From Prorocentrum cordatum (Eukaryota; Sar; Dinophyceae; Prorocentrales; Prorocentraceae): 64,000 nucleotides of DNA. The DNA lies in contig CAUYUJ010017859.1 of the NCBI GenBank assembly GCA_963575745.1, forward strand, positions 1 to 64,000. Reading direction: 5' to 3'. How positions within the stretch are numbered: position 1 is the first letter of the stretch; every line of letters begins with the position of its first letter. Positions 54,534-63,456 of the stretch are shown here, in pieces. Below the pieces are notes generated by a model. That model did no database searches and was not told where the DNA came from. It saw nothing but the letters and a program-made list of their open reading frames with translations. The translations under genes were made by a program, and so were the position numbers.

Positions 54534-54535
54534 TC

Positions 54536-57500
54536 ATGGCGCCCAAGCGCAAGGTTGGGGCCGCGCGCCAGCCAAGCGAGGCTGACGCCACCACACTGAG
54601 CCATGTGTGGTCGCACCACATCGAGGAGCCCGACACGCCCGAGCCTTAAGACCCAGAGGAGGAGCCAGAGGAGGAGTCAGAGGAGCCAGTGGAGGAGCCT
54701 TAGGAGCAGGAGCAGGAAGGAACCAGAGGAGCAGGAGCCAGAGGAGGGGCATGAGCCAGAGGAGCAGGAGCAGGAGCCTCTGATCGGAGGCACAGCCTCC
54801 GATCTGTCCTCCTCTGGCTCCTGCTCCTCCTCAACACCCTGCCCTTCTCATCCTCATTCGCCTCCTGTTCTTCGACCCCCCTCTTCGCGCATGTCCTCTT
54901 CGTTGCGCCTCGTATCCGTACTACCTAAACCTCCTCCTCTATCCTCGACTGCGTCCCATCCTTGTGGTATTGCTGTGTGTTCCTCCTCCTTTTACTTCCA
55001 CCGTCCCTCCGCTCCCCTTCATAGCCAAGGTTGACGTACACGACCGACCTTGACGCCGCGCACGACGAGGACACGCTGTCAAAGTTCCAGAAGCTGATCA
55101 TTGAGACGAGGGCGGCTGCCCCCGTCGGTGGCGTCCCTCAGAAGACGGCGAAGGCCGAGATCGCGAGGAGGAGGAAGAGGAGGAGGAGGAGGAGGAAGAG
55201 GAGGAGGAGGAGGAGGAGAAGGAGGATCGAGAAGGTGAAGGAGGAGGACAAGGGCAAGGAGGAAGAGAGGGGAGGGGGAGGAGGGACTCGCGGAGTGGAA
55301 GGGAGGAGGAGGAGGAGGAAAAGGAGGAGGAGAGGAAGAGGAGGACGAGGAGGAGGATAATGATGAGGAGGAGGCGGAGGAGGAGGAGGATGAGGATGAT
55401 GAGGAAGATGACGAGGACTAGGGGGAGGAGGAGGAGGAGAGGAGAGGGGGGAGGGGAATAGCGTGCCGCCCCAAGGCGGCGCTGCTTATCGTGGCGAACG
55501 CGAAGGAAGAGACATGGAAACTTTCCAAGGAGAACAAATCGTGGGCTGACGACCGCGCACGCATGATACGGGCCATGCTGCGGCACGTCGCCAAGGCTTT
55601 ATCGAGGACACAGCCCCTCCTCCTCCTGCGCATCATTCTCGACTCGTTCTCATTCTCCTGATCCTCCTCCTCCTTCGTCGTCGTCGTCATCCTCGTCCTC
55701 CTCCTCCTCCTCCTCGTCATCCTCCTCCTCCTCTTTCTCTCTCTCCTTCTCATCCTCGCCCTCCTTGGTTTCACTTCGCCCTCCTCATCCTTCTCGCCCA
55801 TGCTCTCTTCAACGTCGTCATCCGAACTCTGCTCCTCGGAGCTTCCCCCCAACGTCCTCATCATCAAACTTCTTCCTCCTCCTCCTCCTCCTCCGTCTGG
55901 TCCTCCTCATCCTCCTCCTACTATTTTGATCACCGTCAGAGGAAGCAAGTCCCTGCTTGGGCCGTGAAATTCCAACCCGCGGCCGGCGACGACAGCAAGC
56001 CAGCGGCCAGCGACGACAGCAAGCCAGCGGAGGTCGACGACAGCAAGCCAGCGGAGGTCGACGACAGCAAGCCAGCGGAGGTCGACGACAGCAAGCCAGC
56101 GGAGAGCGCGAAGAAGCTCGTCAGGGCCAAGGCCAGGGTGGGAGCGGAATGAGGAGGAGGAGGAACGATGAGGAGGAGGAGGAGGATGAGGAGGAGGATA
56201 AGGGGGAGGAGGGGCAGCAGCAGCATCAGTAGCAGCAGCAGGAGAAAAAGGGGGGAGCAGGACAGGGGGAGGCGGCTGAGGAGGAAGGATGGGATAAAGA
56301 GAGGGGGGAGGAGGGACGAGGCAGAGGGACGAGGAGGAAGGAGGATGGAAAGGAAGGCTGAACGAGCACGGGAGAAACGGGGTGGAGTGAATGGCATTTG
56401 GGTGATCGGGATGGGCAAGGGAGGAGGGGCGGGAACGGGGGGGCGGGGAGGTGGTTTGGGGTCGGGAGGGAAGCACAGGGAAGCGAAGAGCGGAAAGGGG
56501 CGCGAAGACCAGGCCTCGACCTTCACGAACGAGGAGATGGTCACGGAGCGCGGCTATAGACTGGGCTACGAGAAAGAAATGCAGGTCAGCCCATCGTCGA
56601 AACAGGAGAACGAGGAGGAGTGGAGAGGGAGGATGGGGAGGAGAAGGAAGAAGTGGAGGGTGGTGGCTCCTTATCCTCGAACCCCTCGTCGGCTTCCTCC
56701 TGGACGTCGGCCTCGCTATCGTCGTCCTCCTCCTACTCCTCCTTCTCCTCCTCCTCCTCCTCCTTCTCACCCTCCTCCTCCTAATACTCCTCCTCCTCCT
56801 CGGGGGGAGGAGGATGAGCCAGCCTCTTGACCTCTCCACGCTTTGGGCCCCCAGTCCGCTTGGCGCATCCCCATCAACGCCAGCCAGTTCCCAGAGTACG
56901 CAGTGGCTCGCCCTCGCGAGGGCAGCAAGATGCTCGTTGCCGTCTGGGCCGACAAGTTTGAGTGGGAGGTGCCTCCTCCTCCCTCCTCCTCCTCATCTCT
57001 GGATTAATTAAATGTCCCTCCTCCTCCCTCCTCCTCCTCCTCCCCCTCCTCCTCCCTCCGTCCACTCCGTGCTTCCTGTGCGTCCTCCTCCCACCGCCAA
57101 CTCCGGTGCGTGCTCCTCCATCCTCCGTCTCTCTCCTGCGCATCATTCTCCCTCCATCCATTCCGTGCCTCCCATCATCCTCTATAATAGCTTTCAGTTG
57201 CCCTGTAGGTGCCTGGCACGTCGGCGAATGACACCGACAGGCCAGACGGTGCGCCCAAGCACACCAAGGGGAACAACGTCTTCTGGCGCGGCACCCACCA
57301 CGAGACGGGCAACGAGGTGTTGGGGCGCTGGGTCATCAAGACTGGCAAGTCGTGGCTGCAGATCTGGTACGAGAACAAGCAGTTCATGCAGATGATGGGG
57401 TATACAAACGAGGAGGGTGCCAAACAATTTGTGATTCAGTGCTGCAAGGCGTTCGCTGCTGGCGAGAAGGACAAAACCCAGTGCGAGGACATGAAGCGAG

Positions 57501-57916
57501 AGTTTCTGGCTACTGACAAGAAGACGGCGAGGATGAAGAGACCCGCGGCGGCGGCCGACAAGCGACCAGCGGCCGCCGAGCCCGAGGACGCCGAGACGGA
57601 TCCGAATGAGAAGAAGGATGACGCTGATTCAGAGAGTGGTCAAGTGAGCAGCGCCGCCTCGGATTCAGAGTCTGTTTCGAAGAAGGCGAGGGTGTGCAAG
57701 CCTTCGCCTGATCCCAAGCTTGAGCCTGCGGCAACCAAGGCCTGTCTTTCAATGTCACCGCGCAAGAGCGCGGTGACTCCCGAGCCGCTGGCCAAGCGTT
57801 CACCGCCGCCTGCGTCTGCGCTCGTGGTGCCGCCTGCGCCCGCGGTGCCGCCTGCGCCCGTGGTGCCGCATGCGCCCGTGGTGCCGCCGATGTCGCCGAT
57901 TGATGACGACTTCTGA
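54536..57916 (+). CDS. Gene 1: multi-exon gene, probable nuclear protein of unknown function
   Basis: The ATG at 54,536 starts MAPKRKV, an SV40-like nuclear localisation motif. Exon-like segments in order: 54,536-about 54,646; about 55,030-55,153; about 55,476-55,595 (ANAKEETWKL, MIRAMLRHVAK); 55,940-56,137 with five DDSKPA(E/A) repeats; 56,513-56,584 (FTNEEMVTERGYRLGYEKEM); 56,855-56,968 (WRIPINASQFPEYAV); and 57,209-57,916 with TGA at 57,914. Most junctions are phase 0 with AG|GT or AG|GC donors. Introns are almost pure GGA or CTC tracts. The last exon has a Trp-rich part (FWRGTHHETG, WVIKTGKSWLQIWYENKQFM), basic KRPAA motifs and a Pro/Val-rich tail (VVPPAPAVPP). No catalytic family recognised. 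Exon edges, especially the first three, are estimates. Confidence 0.65.
54646..55029 (+). other. Gene 1 intron 1: self-complementary GGAG/CTCC intron
   Basis: The first half is purine-rich (GAGGAGCAGGAGCCAGAGG) and the second half pyrimidine-rich (CCTCTGGCTCCTGCTCCTC). They meet at GGAGGCACAGCCTCC near 54,792, so the transcript could fold into a long hairpin. The acceptor is CATAGCCAAG|G. The exact donor is uncertain. Confidence 0.45.
56969..57208 (+). other. Gene 1 intron flanked by an 8-bp direct repeat
   Basis: The donor side reads GGGAGGTGCCT and the acceptor side TGTAGGTGCCT, so AGGTGCCT is present at both splice sites. The intron is CTC-rich with acceptor TTGCCCTGTAG|GTG. Such a repeat is what an inserted introner-like element would leave. 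Confidence 0.6.
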
Positions 57917-58810
57917 TGCTGGCAATTTTTGTGCCAGTCTTCGTGCCGTATTTTGCAGTCTTCTGTTGAAGAGCCTAGATGAAGTTGGCTGAACATCCCA
58001 GGTCGAGTTTCAGGTCAAGCACAAGGGTTCGTGCTAGCTGTATTTCGTGCCAAGTTCCAACTTCATGCAACCAGTGCAAGGTTCTTCAGCAGATTTTTTA
58101 TCGCCGCCAGCTGTCTGAGGCCATGGGGCCACGCATAGTTTTTCTGGTATTTCCAGTGAATGTATGCTGATTTGTGCGAGGGTACCGCACGAGCGGAGCT
58201 TCAGTATTGCCTGGTGGCAACGACGTTCTAACCGCGTTGTCTGAAACACTTGAAGTCAAACTGAGTGGAGCACGGCATAATATCTGCAACTGCGGGGCTT
58301 AGGTCAAATACAAAGCCCAATACGCCTCCAATTAAGAGGACTTTCAGGAAGGCCCGCCGAGGCCAAACATCATTGATGTCACGTAGGTGTTCTAAGGATG
58401 TTGGGGTATCCTCCTTTTCGGCCTTCCGACGGCCCAAGAGGCCATCAATATGGCCATATCGAAATGTCGAAGTCATACACAGTGCACGTGCAATCAATGG
58501 GGCTTGTGATAAACAACAACTGCTGACTGCGGGGTCTTACGTTTGCCAAATACGTTACGGGTCAAACAAACATCACTCCTCCACATTGTCCTCCCCTCCT
58601 CCACACCCCGTCCATTCACCCTCCCCTCCCCTCATCCCTCCTCCTCCCCTTCATCCTTCTGCTCCTCCTCCCCCTCCTCCTATGCATGGTTTGCAATCTT
58701 CCACGCTGGGATCTGGTCGAAACGCTCTTGGGGGCCTCGGGGCACAGTGTAGGGGTCTCTTGGGGGCATCTTGGGGGCTTGTCGAGCCCGACATCCACGC
58801 ATTCCGTCCG
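57917..58810. other. Region between genes 1 and 2
   Basis: 3' untranslated and intergenic DNA. At 58,345-58,455 it carries the CCAAGA-block core (CATCATTGATG, CCTTTTCGGCCTTCCGACGG, CCCAAGAGGCC). At 58,570-58,680 is a CTC-rich run and at 58,730-58,790 inverse CCAAGA units. No separate gene recognised. Confidence 0.5.
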
Positions 58811-58826
58811 AACCGTTTTGGCTCAA
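58808..58826 (+). promoter_or_regulatory. Relict spliced leader upstream of gene 2
   Basis: CCGTTTTGGCTCAA (58,813-58,826) matches 13 of 14 bases of the spliced leader segment CCATTTTGGCTCAA. The bases before it (CCGAA) align with the leader's CCGTAG allowing one gap. It lies 68 bp before the ATG at 58,895. Confidence 0.65.
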
Positions 58827-58894
58827 CAATCTTAATGACTTGAGGTGGAGCTGCATCAGTCTGCTACTGATCCGCTCGGGGCCACGTCTCGCCC

Positions 58895-59968
58895 ATGTCC
58901 GACGGCGCCGCCCAGGGCGCCGCCCAGGGCGCCGCCGAGGGCGCGCGCTTGCAGACCAGTGATACGTGGGCCACGTGGGACGAGGATCTGGACGTGGAGA
59001 TTGTGCCAGCTGCAGGGTCAGACGGAGGAGACACGCAGCCTGATCGGCAGCCCAACTACGGCGAGCCAGGATGGCGCTCGCCGTCTCAGGCAGGCACGCA
59101 AACAGTCGCAGATGAGGAGTCGCCGCACGACATCCCAGCAGAGCAGCCGAACCACGCGAGCCAGGCTGATGCGCCAGTCGGGGCCCAAGTTGCGGCGCCA
59201 GCGGCGGCGGCACCGCCCTCCGCCTGTGAGGCGCCGCCCCCCGCTGGCGAGGCACCGCCTGGCGCCATCGCAGGGCCGTCCCAGAAGATGCTGCCCCCAG
59301 CGGAGGCAGCGAACGTCCCGCCATCGCTGATGTCGCTGATCAAGTCGCTACAGGACCAGGTGCTCGAGCAGGCGGAGCAGAACAAGATGCTCAATCTGAA
59401 GCTCAGGGCGGCCGAGGCGGCCAAGGCACTCAAGATCAACCCGTATATGCATCCACCAGTGCCGACCGAGGAGCAACCAGAGCAGAGGCAGCAACCAGAT
59501 GGAGGGCAGCAACCAGAGCAGGGGCATGTCATCGACGTCGAGGAGTCACTGCCCAGCAGCGGGGATGGAGACGAGGAGATGACGCAGGCGCTGAAGGAGT
59601 CGGAGGAGGCCGCCCGTATTGCCAAGGAAAAGGAGGACGAGGACAACCAGCAGTTGGAGGAGGCGATGCAGAGATCGAGGGAGGAGGCCCAGCGACGTGG
59701 CATCAGCGTCAGTCCCGAGAGGGCCCCGAACTCGCCAGGCAAGGCGAGCACTTGGCAGGACCAGCAAGCGGCTAGCGGTCAGCCTGTGCCGACAGAGATG
59801 CCTGTGCCGACAGCGCAGCCTGCCTCGGCAGCGCAGCCTGTGCCGACAGCGCTGCCTGTGCCGACAGCGCAGCCTGTGCCGACAGTGCTGGCTCCTGCAG
59901 GAGGCGCGGCCGCGCAGGCTGGGGTAGCCAAACGACAAACGACCGCCAACTGCTTTCTTGTGTATTGA
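58895..59968 (+). CDS. Gene 2, first exon: protein with two ubiquitin-interacting-like motifs
   Basis: The ATG at 58,895 is the first in a 357-codon frame with GC-ending codons. Residues 1-140 are acidic and Ala/Pro-rich with a QGAAQGAAEGA start. A coiled coil is likely at 143-178. DEEMTQALKESEEA (about 226-239) and NQQLEEAMQRSREEA (about 251-265) both fit the ubiquitin-interacting motif (acidic, hydrophobic, then Ala and Ser at fixed spacing). Residues 297-330 are six QPVPTA-like repeats. The frame ends at 59,968, but a splice at CAG|GC (59,917/59,918) to GCTAG|GC (60,082/60,083) would be phase 0 and join the next exon. A role in binding ubiquitinated partners is inference from the motifs. 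Confidence 0.7.
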   Translation: MSDGAAQGAAQGAAEGARLQTSDTWATWDEDLDVEIVPAAGSDGGDTQPDRQPNYGEPGWRSPSQAGTQTVADEESPHDIPAEQPNHASQADAPVGAQVAAPAAAAPPSACEAPPPAGEAPPGAIAGPSQKMLPPAEAANVPPSLMSLIKSLQDQVLEQAEQNKMLNLKLRAAEAAKALKINPYMHPPVPTEEQPEQRQQPDGGQQPEQGHVIDVEESLPSSGDGDEEMTQALKESEEAARIAKEKEDEDNQQLEEAMQRSREEAQRRGISVSPERAPNSPGKASTWQDQQAASGQPVPTEMPVPTAQPASAAQPVPTALPVPTAQPVPTVLAPAGGAAAQAGVAKRQTTANCFLVY

Positions 59969-60011
59969 GTTCCAGTCGTCTCCTCTTGCGAGGAAACGCA
60001 TTGGAGCTTAC

Positions 60012-60067
60012 GGGGGCTCACTGGGGCCCATCGCGAGCTCATCGCGAACGGTGAGCCCCAGTGAGCT
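60012..60067 (+). other. Hairpin in the proposed gene 2 intron
   Basis: GGCTCACTGGGGC and GCCCCAGTGAGCT form a 12-13 bp stem around CCATCGCGAGCTCATCGCGA. The loop has a second small palindrome. Its GTGAGC motif recurs in the array at 62,565. Confidence 0.7.
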
Positions 60068-60082
60068 TCAATCCTGCGCTAG

Positions 60083-61347
60083 GCACACTTGGCGACACCG
60101 CCGAAGAGCAAGCGCCGCCGCATGCTCACCGACGTCATCATGAGCTCCGAGGTGAACTTCCAGAACATCCTCAAGAAGGCAGAGAAGCCCGAGCTCCTGG
60201 ACGTCGAGCTGCACGACCATCTTATGGCCATCTTCCAGGGCAAGCACGTCAAAGAGCTGCACAGCATGAAGGGCATAACGCCTGAAAGCATGCTTCCCGA
60301 GGCAGTAGCGGGTGCAGAGAACGCGTTTGGCGAAGTTCAGGGCCCTGACGAGGACGGCATCGACCCTACGAGCCTCGAGGAGAAGCAGAAGAAGGAGTAC
60401 GCTGTATGGCAGGCAGCGAGGGCCAAGGACTTCAGGTTCGCGGCGAACGGCAAGGAGGGCAATGTCCTGGCGGGCAGGTTCGATCGCTACAAGAACAGTC
60501 ACCCAGACTGTAAGAAGGCTTACGAAGCGCTCAGGATCGACGGGAGACCCAACATCCAAGCCCAGGAAGACTTCAGGAGGGAGTGGGCGATGAAAAAGTT
60601 CGAGAACTACAAGTTGGAGATGAGGAAAGTTACGACATACAAACGAACACATTGGCGCAAAGGCCAATATCAGACACTCGGCCGCACCGCCAAGAAGGAG
60701 GGCGGAGGACGATTGGGCTGGTTGCAGGCGCGGGGGCTCCAGAACGACGACGGCGACGAATACGACGACGACGGACGACGATGGTCGATGCCCCGCAAAC
60801 GACGTTCGACGGAGACGTCACTTTCAGCGATGACGACTGCGATGACGACGAAGACGACGACGGCAAAGACGACGCCGAGAGGCAAACAAACACACCCCTA
60901 CCCCCAGTGCCCTCAGTGCCCTCATTATCCTCCTCCCCTCCCCCTCCACCTCCTCCGAATCCTCCTTCGCATTCTCTTCGCCTCTCCTCCTTATCCTCCG
61001 CATCCTGCCTCCTCCTCCTCCCTCCTCCGCCCTCTCCTCTTCCTTCATCCCCTCCTCCAGCTCCGTCCTCCATCATTCCTCCTGAGGGGGGTCAGGTGGA
61101 CTCCCACCGCCTGATGTTGCGTTTGCAGCCCCTTCAGGCATTTCGGTACTTCTTGAAGGCCATTCAGTTGGGGGCGCCTTGGGTTGTGTACTGCCCGTCT
61201 CGCGAGGCGCTCCGCGCTTTGTATGTGGAGGAGGGAGTGGACAGCGAGTTCAGCGTCGCGTGGTCCAAGCACCAGGCATGGGCGGACGACGCGATCGAAA
61301 GCAACGAGATGAAGAGAAGGCGCTTGGAACAGGCATTCGGTAAATGA
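60083..61347 (+). CDS. Gene 2, middle exons (60,083-60,727 and 61,096-61,332 or 61,347)
   Basis: The exon at 60,083 reads in frame from PPKSKRRRML, a basic nuclear-localisation-like cluster. It continues through a soluble alpha-helical-looking region (SEVNFQNILKKAEKPELL; NGKEGNVLAGRFDRYKNSHP). An internal ATG at 60,122 is the alternative start if the exons are separate. Donor TTGCAG|GC at 60,727 and acceptor GGTCAG|GTG at 61,096 are both phase 0. The intron contains an acidic open stretch and a CTC tract. The next exon (LQPLQAFRYFLKAIQLG; YVEEGVDSEFSVAWSKHQAW) either stops at TGA 61,345-61,347 or splices at GAACAG|GC (61,332). No named family recognised. Confidence 0.55.
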
Positions 61348-61617
61348 ACATCATTTGCAAAACGCATGGAGCAACCTGCCTTAGGATTGGAAATCCTGTT
61401 TTGTTTCGGGGCTGCAGTCAGCTGTCCGACGTTCTGCTTAGGAACTCTGCGGCGAGAATTGCTCGCAAAAAATCGCTCCCCAGCCCGCATGCGGGCTATA
61501 GGTGGGTGTAGCGGATGTGAAAACACAGTCGTAAACACACGCATGCACATATGGATGCATGTGCATGACATATGTGCAGACATACTTATAAAACGTTATC
61601 TGTTGTTTGGTTTTCAG
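61348..61617 (+). other. Proposed last intron of gene 2
   Basis: AT-richer than the exons. It ends TGTTTGGTTTTCAG, the best acceptor in the window; a second AG (CCTCCAG) lies at 61,624. Confidence 0.5.
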
Positions 61618-62365
61618 CCTCCAGGGGGCGGGCCAGCTGGCCGACTCGACCCAGGCGCTGGCGACGGTCGCCCCCCAGGCGCTGGCGACGGTCGCCCCCC
61701 AGGCACCAGCGACGGTCGCCCCCCAGGCACTGGCGACGGGCGAGCCCAGCAACCAGGACAAGACGAGGATCCTCATCGGTAAGGTCGCGGACTCTGCTGG
61801 CGTGACCTCGAAGGCCGAGATCCAGGAGACAGGCGGCGAGGGCGTTCCAGGCGCGGAGCGCACTGAGGAGACGGGCACTGAGACGGGCAAAAAGAAGAGC
61901 AAGGGAGAGGGCAAGGGCAAGAAGCAGGGCAAGAAACGAAAGCAGGAGACCACCGAAGGCAACCCTAAGGAGCAGAAAACCGAGTCCCCTGGCGGCGACT
62001 GTATCAAGGCCCTCATGACGCAGGCAAAGCAGACCGTGCTGCTGCACAACACCGTGGTCAGCCATGCCCAGACCTTGGCGTACAACATCGAGAATGATCC
62101 TGATTACTCCTGGGCGAAGACTGACGAGGACGGCAAGTTGTTTCTGGAGCAGCTCACGGAGGTGGGCCACAAGGTGTGGACCTCAGGAGTCAGCAAAGCC
62201 TTGACTGAGCCCCTGACGAGTGTGAGGAAAACTTGTTCGGATTCGGAGTTCATCAGTTACCTCCACAAGCTGAAGGAGGTCGACCAGATTGACAAAAACC
62301 TTCAGGAGCTCACCATTAAGGTCAAGAGCCTCCACGAGATCAAAAAGCCCAAGAGGGCCGCCTGA
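61618..62365 (+). CDS. Gene 2, last exon (or a separate gene)
   Basis: Open to TGA at 62,363-62,365. It begins with four 24-bp repeats encoding PQALATVA, then a Lys-rich basic region (KKKSKGEGKGKKQGKKRK, a likely nuclear localisation signal). A helical C-terminal domain follows (ALMTQAKQTVLLHNTVVSH; LEQLTEVGHKVW; LHKLKEVDQIDKNLQELTIK). There is no convincing ATG at the 5' end, only the acceptor described above, so this is an internal start. Starting at 61,625 keeps phase 0 with the preceding exon, which supports one gene of about 880 codons. Function unknown. Confidence 0.6.
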
Positions 62366-62564
62366 TGATTCGAGCGGGTGCATACTCATGCGTGCAACCT
62401 GTTGCTAGGTACTTTTTGTTTGCTCGGCTGTCGAAATTATTGTGTATGAAGGCAGAGCAGGAGGATGACAGGCCAGGAGGATGAGTGTTCAAAGATTTTG
62501 CGCGCCAGAGCAATCAGCCGACGTTATTTTGCTAGAAATGCTGTAGCGCTCATTAAAAAACCAC
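62366..62564. other. 3' flank of gene 2
   Basis: No gene or repeat recognised. No AAUAAA signal would be expected in a dinoflagellate. Confidence 0.4.
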
Positions 62565-62775
62565 AACGCAGACCGGTGAGCGACCGATGATCGGCCGGTG
62601 ACTCATCGGTGCTCACTGGTTCCGATGAGCCTCCGATGATCGAGCTCAAACCCTGTAAAAACACAGGCGAAAGGGCAGTGATCACAACCGATGAGCGACC
62701 GATGAGCGACCGATGACCGGTGAGCGACCGGTGAGCGACCGGTGAGCGACCGGTGAGCGACCGGTGAGCGATGAT
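62565..62775. repeat. 11-bp repeat (CGGTGAGCGAC / CGATGAGCGAC) with inverted parts
   Basis: About ten direct units at 62,690-62,770, and inverted GCTCACTGG / GGTGAGC and CGATGATCGG motifs at 62,570-62,640. They flank CTGTAAAAACACAG. Confidence 0.8.
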
Positions 62776-63456
62776 TTTTGCGGAAAAAAATGAAAAAAAC
62801 AAAAAAAAATCAAAAAAAAAAAAAAAACAATGAAGTTTAAGGTCTTTGTTCGAGGGTTCAGACTGTTCTGTTGCGTCGAGAGGCCCGCGGGCCAGCAGGG
62901 GAGCTTGTGCTCGTTATCTCTCAACGCCAACAGACAACAGTCGGGGTTGAGCGCTACAGCAGCTGCTGCAATCAGTGCTTCCGTCAGTGAAGGCCAGTCA
63001 TTTTGAATGCAAGCAACTGGCACTTTGATGAGATAGCTGCAGTTCCTCTCTGCAGAAGTTTCACGTTCGGTTGCAGTGGTGATTGCGTGAGTCAGACTTG
63101 TAGTGCAATACACGAGTCGGTAGCGCAGCGCTGTTGGGGTCTAGGTTGCTGGCTGCAGACAAGGAAGAGACAACGAAGCAAAACATCATACAGCACGAAG
63201 GGCGTACGCACAGCACGAAACGCGATCATGGATAGGGGTGTACACAGCACGAATAATGATAAACAACAAACAGAACAGCAAGCGCACAGCACGCTAACAC
63301 AGCATGTCGAACAGCACATACACACATTACACAGCATGTCAAACAGCAGACACACCTTATACATAGCCTGCGTTATCACTTCTCGGAGGCGCATGCTCAA
63401 GTTCCTACTGTCTGTGCACAGCCACCTACAGATCTACAGTTTGATTTGTTAACCAG
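62776..63456. other. Intergenic: A-rich tract, then CACAGCACGAA repeats
   Basis: A-rich at 62,778-62,830. From 63,170 to 63,370 ACAGCACGAA and ACAGCATGTC units recur in AT-rich DNA. No gene called. Confidence 0.5.

Noticed and set aside
60630-61076. Minus-strand Glu/Gly-rich frame over gene 2
   Set aside because: It is the complement of the CTC-rich intron and of codon-biased exon sequence.
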